A stretch of 64,000 nt of DNA from positions 3,906,001 through 3,970,000 of the forward strand of contig CP116670.1 of NCBI GenBank assembly GCA_028370155.1, read 5' to 3'. The notes under the pieces were generated by a model. That model was not told where the DNA came from and did not search any database. It saw only the letters and a program-made list of their open reading frames with translations. The translations under genes were made by a program, and so were the position numbers. This document shows positions 60,474 through 64,000 of this stretch, one piece after another. This DNA is from Arthrobacter sp. OVS8. GTDB lineage: Bacteria; Actinomycetota; Actinomycetes; Actinomycetales; Micrococcaceae. Each line of letters begins with the position of its first letter. The stretch's first letter is position 1.

Positions 60474-61283
60474 ATGGTCAACATCAACGCAGTGCTTTCA
60501 ACCTACGACGGCGTCGCGCGCGCCAAACACCTTGCTGCCGCTGGCGTCTCGGACTTCCAACTCAAATCCGCCCTGGCTCGCGGCGCAGTTTCCCGCGTGG
60601 CACGCGGCGTTTACGCAGTGCCCGACGCCGACGCCCGGCTCATCGAGATCCGCTCGCTTCCGGCGGAACCCGCCTGTGCCACAGCGGCGCAGTTCCAGGG
60701 TCTCTGGGTGCTCGAGCCGCCCCCGCAGCCTCATATCGCGGTCACCCACAGCCGCCGCTATCCGGGATTCGTCTGCCACCGCTCCGCAGCGCCGCCCACC
60801 CTTCTGGACACCGTGGTGCAAAGCCTGCGATGCCTTCCGGACCTCGATGGCCTCGTTATTGCCGAATCAGCGGTCGCGTTGAAGGGCCTGCCGCTCGCGG
60901 CTCTGCGTCAGCGGCTGGCCGGCCGCCATGATGCGAGGGAGCGCCGGATGGTGGACAGCATCGTCCCGCAATCGCAGTCCATTATCGAGTGCGTGGCCCG
61001 GTACTGGCTGCGGCGGGCCGGGTTCCATGTGGAGTCCCAGGTCAACATCCCGGGGATGGGCCACCTTGATCTTATGGTCGACGGCCGGCTGGGCATTGAG
61101 ACCGACGGGGCGGGCTTCCACATGGACCGGACAAGCTTCGAGGAGGACCGGCGTCGGTGGAACGTCACAACCCGGCTCGGCATCCCGACGCTAGTAGTCA
61201 GCTACACGCTACTCCTGAACCGGCCCGAAGAGTTCATCGCCATGGTCCGCGACGCACTGAACAGCCTTCCCGCCGCTGCCTAG
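60474..61283 (+). CDS. AbiEi-type winged-helix protein with C-terminal DUF559 endonuclease-like domain
   Basis: A 269-residue intact protein. Residues 1-60 (TYDGVARAKHLAAAGVSDFQ, RGAVSRVARGVYAVPDA) resemble the AbiEi antitoxin winged helix of type IV toxin-antitoxin systems. The C-terminus has a DUF559/Vsr-like PD-(D/E)xK core: Asp199, Glu209 and Asp211 in HLDLMVDGRLGIETDG, then EEDRRRWNVTTRLGIPTLVV. No AbiEii nucleotidyltransferase partner is adjacent. The gene is flanked on both sides by palindromic repeat arrays that it may recognise. ATG at 60,474 is the first start giving the AbiEi-like beginning. Confidence 0.82.
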   Translation: MVNINAVLSTYDGVARAKHLAAAGVSDFQLKSALARGAVSRVARGVYAVPDADARLIEIRSLPAEPACATAAQFQGLWVLEPPPQPHIAVTHSRRYPGFVCHRSAAPPTLLDTVVQSLRCLPDLDGLVIAESAVALKGLPLAALRQRLAGRHDARERRMVDSIVPQSQSIIECVARYWLRRAGFHVESQVNIPGMGHLDLMVDGRLGIETDGAGFHMDRTSFEEDRRRWNVTTRLGIPTLVVSYTLLLNRPEEFIAMVRDALNSLPAAA

Positions 61284-61287
61284 CATT

Positions 61288-61491
61288 GGACATGCCCTCC
61301 GGGATTACGGTTTGTCGAGGGATATGTCCAGTCTTCCCAGCCCTTGGTGAACATGTCCACCCGTACGCCGTCGCCACCACCGGGCATGTCCCGCGGTTGT
61401 GGCGGCGGGTGGACAGATTGGCAATATGTCCGTTGGTCAACGCCGGGGAGGGCATGCCCCATTGAGGGGGCTACTCAGGGAGGGTATGTCC
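61288..61491. repeat. Right array of the same palindromic units (7 copies)
   Basis: Cores at 61,288, 61,320, 61,349, 61,382, 61,421, 61,450 and 61,482. They include GGACATGCCC, GGATATGTCC (followed by AGTCTTCCC, exactly as after the left unit at 60,265), GAACATGTCC, GGGCATGTCC and GGGTATGTCC. The unit at 61,421 (GGACAGATTGGCAATATG) is an inverted counterpart of the left unit at 60,226. Spacing is 29-39 bases. The first unit begins five bases after the nuclease-like gene's stop; the last runs into the end of the next gene. Confidence 0.87.
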
Positions 61492-61737
61492 GCCGGGCTG
61501 CGCCCGCGGGGCCCGGCGCGGCGGAGGCGGCGGCACGGCCTTGGCGGCCACCACCAACGCCAAGGGAATTACCACGTCGGACCTCCGGGTCCGCACGGTG
61601 CACTCACTGTCGGTCCGGGCCGCCAACTCACCGAGGGCGTCGGTCATCCCGCCCTCGATCCGGTACCGGACCACCACCCGGGTACCCAGATCGGCGGCAG
61701 CCAGGAACGCTTGGGGCGGCGGCATCGAGGAACTCAC
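61471..61737 (-). CDS. Small protein with SH3-like domain of the kind found at the N-terminus of some GNAT proteins
   Basis: An 88-residue protein. LGTRVVVRYRIEGGMTDALG, CTVRTRRSDVVIPLALVV and AAKAVPPPPPRR match the small barrel that begins Rv0428c-type acetyltransferases, here standing alone with no acetyltransferase domain behind it. The GTG start is six bases after TAGTAT. The last 15 residues are encoded within the right palindrome array, so the end may have been captured from it. Confidence 0.6.
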   Translation of the reverse strand: MSSSMPPPQAFLAAADLGTRVVVRYRIEGGMTDALGELAARTDSECTVRTRRSDVVIPLALVVAAKAVPPPPPRRAPRAQPGGHTLPE

Positions 61738-61903
61738 CCGTTCATACTAGGCGGACCGGATTCAATACTGCGGACCCGTGTGACGCCCGGCTAGGTTCGC
61801 GGGAACAGGCTGGGAGATAATAGGCTCAGAAGTCAGCAGCCGGCGCTCAGGCCGGGAGCAGTTATCCGGCCATCGCCGGAACCAACGTGGAGAGGCCAGG
61901 GAC

Positions 61904-62230
61904 GTGACGTACGTAATCGCGCAGCCGTGTGTAGATGTCAAGGACAAGGCATGTATTGAAGAGTGCCCCGTCGATTGCATCTACGAGGGTGAGCGCTCCC
62001 TGTACATCCACCCGGACGAGTGCGTGGACTGCGGTGCCTGTGAGCCGGTCTGCCCCGTCGAGGCCATCTACTACGAGGATGACACCCCCGAAGAGTGGGC
62101 GGACTACTACAAGGCCAACGTTGAATTCTTCGATGTCCTGGGCTCCCCGGGCGGGGCGGCGAAGGTGGGCAACACCCACACGGACCACCCGATGATTGCG
62201 GCCCTCCCGCCGCAGAACCAAGAGAGCTAA
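61904..62230 (+). CDS. fdxA: 7Fe ferredoxin
   Basis: A 108-residue ferredoxin with one 3Fe-4S and one 4Fe-4S cluster. Cysteines at 9, 17, 21, 25 and 40, 43, 46, 50 (CPVDC, CVDCGACEPVC) match the FdxA pattern. The C-terminal tail is acidic then polar. It supplies electrons to cytochrome P450 or oxidoreductases. GTG start. dapC follows 12 bases later, an association common in actinobacteria. Confidence 0.96.
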   Translation: MTYVIAQPCVDVKDKACIEECPVDCIYEGERSLYIHPDECVDCGACEPVCPVEAIYYEDDTPEEWADYYKANVEFFDVLGSPGGAAKVGNTHTDHPMIAALPPQNQES

Positions 62231-62242
62231 GGCGGGTCGCCG

Positions 62243-63388
62243 GTGACATCTGCGCTGCGCAGCTTCGGCCTCAGCCTGCCCGACTACCCGTGGGAAGCCC
62301 TGGCGCCGTACCTCGCCAGGGCAGCCGAACACCCCGGGGAGCAGCCAACCTGTCCATCGGAACCCCGGTGGACGGCACCCCGAAGTGGTGCAGGCGGCCC
62401 TGCGCGCAGCAGCCAATGCCCCCGGGTACCCCACAGTCCGCGGGACGCCCGGGCTCCGGGAGGCCGTCGCGGCGTGGTTTGACCGCCGCCGCGGCGTTCC
62501 CGGGCTGGATCCGCAGGACATCATGCCCACGGTGGGCTCCAAGGAACTGGTGGCCTGGCTCCCGTTCCTGCTGGGCCTCAAGGCGGGCGACGTTGTGGTC
62601 CGCCCCACGGTCGCGTACCCCACTTACGACATCGGCGCGACGTTCGCGGGTGCGGAGCACATCGCCGCGGACGACCTCGACGAGCTCGACGCCGCCACCC
62701 GCGCCCGCGTGCGCCTGGTCTGGGTCAACTCCCCGGCCAACCCCACCGGAAGCGTCCGCGACGCAGAATCGCTCCGCAGGATCGTCCGGCAGGCCCGGGA
62801 ACTCGGCGCCGTGGTGGTCTCGGACGAGTGCTACGCCGAACTGGGCTGGGGCGAATGGGACGTCCAGCGCGGCGGCACTCCGGTCCCCAGCATCCTTGAC
62901 CCGCTGGTTGCGGAGGGCTCCCATGAGGGCCTCCTGGCCGTGTACTCGCTGAGCAAGCAGTCCAACCTGGCGGGCTACCGCGCGGCCTTCGTGGCCGGCG
63001 ACGCCGCCATCATGGCGAACCTCGTCAACAGCCGCAAACACGCGGGCATGATCGTCCCCTACCCGGTCCAGGAAGCGATGCGGGTTGCCCTGGGCGACGA
63101 CGCCCACGTCCAGGCGCAGAAGGACCTCTACCGCGGCCGCCGGGAACGGATCGTGCCGGCGCTGGAGCGTTTTGGCCTGACCATTCACGAGTCCCGGGCC
63201 GGACTCTACCTCTGGGCCACTGCGGGCGAAGCCACATGGGATACGGTGGGCGGCTCGCGGACCGCGGGATCGTCGTCGGCCCGGGGGTGTTCTACGGTGA
63301 TGCCGGCAATGGATTCATCCGGGTCGCGCTGACGGCCAGTGACGAACGGATCGACGCGGCGGCCTCCCGCCTGGCCACCGGGCCGTAA
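62243..63388 (+). CDS. dapC: Succinyldiaminopimelate transaminase (three frame breaks)
   Basis: About 382 residues, class I PLP aminotransferase of lysine/peptidoglycan precursor synthesis. It begins LRSFGLSLPDYPWEALAPYL and has TVGSKELVAWLPFLLGLKAG, WVNSPANPTGSVRDAESLRR and the PLP lysine in YSLSKQSNLAGYR. Bases are missing near 62,341 (G run), 62,383 (CCCCGG read as CCCCG) and 63,258. The repaired end reads GIVVGPGVFYGDAGNGFIRV. Operon with fdxA. Confidence 0.93.
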
Positions 63389-63616
63389 CAATGCTGTGAC
63401 GCGTACCACAACGGGCGCGTTTTGGGTGGTTCCGGAGCGCCTTGGATTAGTTCCACCCGGAATCTGCCGGTAGTTTTTAACTGACTATCAATGGTGGCTT
63501 TCCACAAGAAGGCAGCGCGGCCGTTGGAATCCGTGTCTAAAACAGGTTCCGTGGGCGGCTTCACCAGAAGTTGGACCAGCTTTCTACAGAGGCCCCGACG
63601 CCTCAGAGGAGACTCC

Positions 63617-64000
63617 ATGACTGAGACCACCAGCGCAACCCTGCGCCATGCCGGCGGCGAGCTCGAACTCCCGCGCATCCAGGTTGTAGAAGGAAACGAA
63701 GGCTACGACGTTTCCAAGCTGCTGAAGCAGACCGGTGCCGTTGCCTTTGACCCCGGCTTTATGAACACCGCAGCGACCACTTCCGCCATCACGTACATCG
63801 ACGGCGACGCCGGTGTCCTGCGGTACCGCGGCTACCCGATCGAGCAGCTCGCCCAGCACTCGAGCTTCCTGGAAGTTTCTTACCTGCTGATCTACGGCAA
63901 CCTGCCGACCGCCACCGAGCTGGAAGCCTTTGACCAGCGGATCCGCCACCACACCCTGCTGCACGAAGAGCTGAAGGGCTTCTTCAGCGGCTTCCCGCGC
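63617..64000 (+). CDS. gltA: Citrate synthase (3' partial)
   Basis: First 128 residues of citrate synthase, running off the right edge. LRYRGYPIEQLAQHSSFLEV and SYLLIYGNLPTATELEAFDQ are characteristic of the type II bacterial enzyme. ATG at 63,617 follows AGAGGAGAC. The 228-base gap before it holds a probable promoter; a TATCAAT at 63,486-63,492 is a candidate -10. Confidence 0.94.
   Translation, partial: MTETTSATLRHAGGELELPRIQVVEGNEGYDVSKLLKQTGAVAFDPGFMNTAATTSAITYIDGDAGVLRYRGYPIEQLAQHSSFLEVSYLLIYGNLPTATELEAFDQRIRHHTLLHEELKGFFSGFPR

Noticed and set aside
775..63388. Genome reduction with many pseudogenes
   Set aside because: All breaks are single-base losses in runs, conserved sequence resumes at once in the neighbouring frame, and no stop-codon point mutations or large deletions are present.

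Overview
The window is a high-GC actinobacterial chromosome segment. Protein similarity and gene content (SURF1, guaA, fdxA-dapC, typA, LGFP-repeat protein, OpuC-type osmoprotectant transporter, RsgA, FmdB zinc ribbon) point to Micrococcaceae, most likely Arthrobacter or Pseudarthrobacter; this is judged from recalled family knowledge, not a database search. Many genes carry a TANNNT -10 box 6 to 9 bases before an ATG or GTG, which suggests frequent leaderless transcription, as is common in actinobacteria. One tRNA (Ala, anticodon CGC) is present; there is no rRNA, prophage or insertion sequence.

Reading condition. About 31 genes are interrupted by roughly 50 missing bases. Nearly all are losses of one base in short runs of G, C or A, and every frame change is in the direction expected for a lost base. 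Because the set includes housekeeping genes such as ispH, I read these as sequence or assembly errors and annotate each gene across its breaks.

Layout. 1-3,066: SURF1 end, DUF3817 protein, guaA. 3,203-9,493: a 1,292-residue helicase-like/endonuclease fusion, a small hypothetical gene, then leftward SAF-domain, FmdB and 5-formyl-THF cyclo-ligase genes. 9,606-19,371: galU, acetyltransferase, NmrA-like protein, tRNA-Ala, LGFP protein, VOC protein, YqeY, methyltransferase, ABC-F ATPase. 19,432-28,869: corA, three divergent regulator/partner pairs (AsnC/MFS, AsnC/PLP-sulfur enzyme, MFS/LysR), nitronate monooxygenase and a BadF-type sugar kinase. 28,915-37,000: NUDIX, rsgA, an opuC-type four-gene operon, an alanine-type aminotransferase, PPK2. 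37,038-43,396: xseB-xseA, a membrane protein, ispH, rmuC, ychF. 43,654-56,588: two consecutive peptide ABC transporter loci, each with a lipoprotein binding protein, two permeases and one fused double ATPase. 56,639-64,000: SGNH lipoprotein, typA, a repeat-flanked AbiEi/DUF559 gene, an SH3-like domain protein, fdxA-dapC, and the start of citrate synthase.

Most unusual. An AbiEi-type winged-helix/DUF559 nuclease-like gene (60,474-61,283) is bracketed by two arrays of a degenerate palindrome (consensus GGACATGYCC, 15 copies about 29-45 bp apart). Next is the large helicase-like protein whose Walker A lysine is glutamine and which ends in an endonuclease-like domain.
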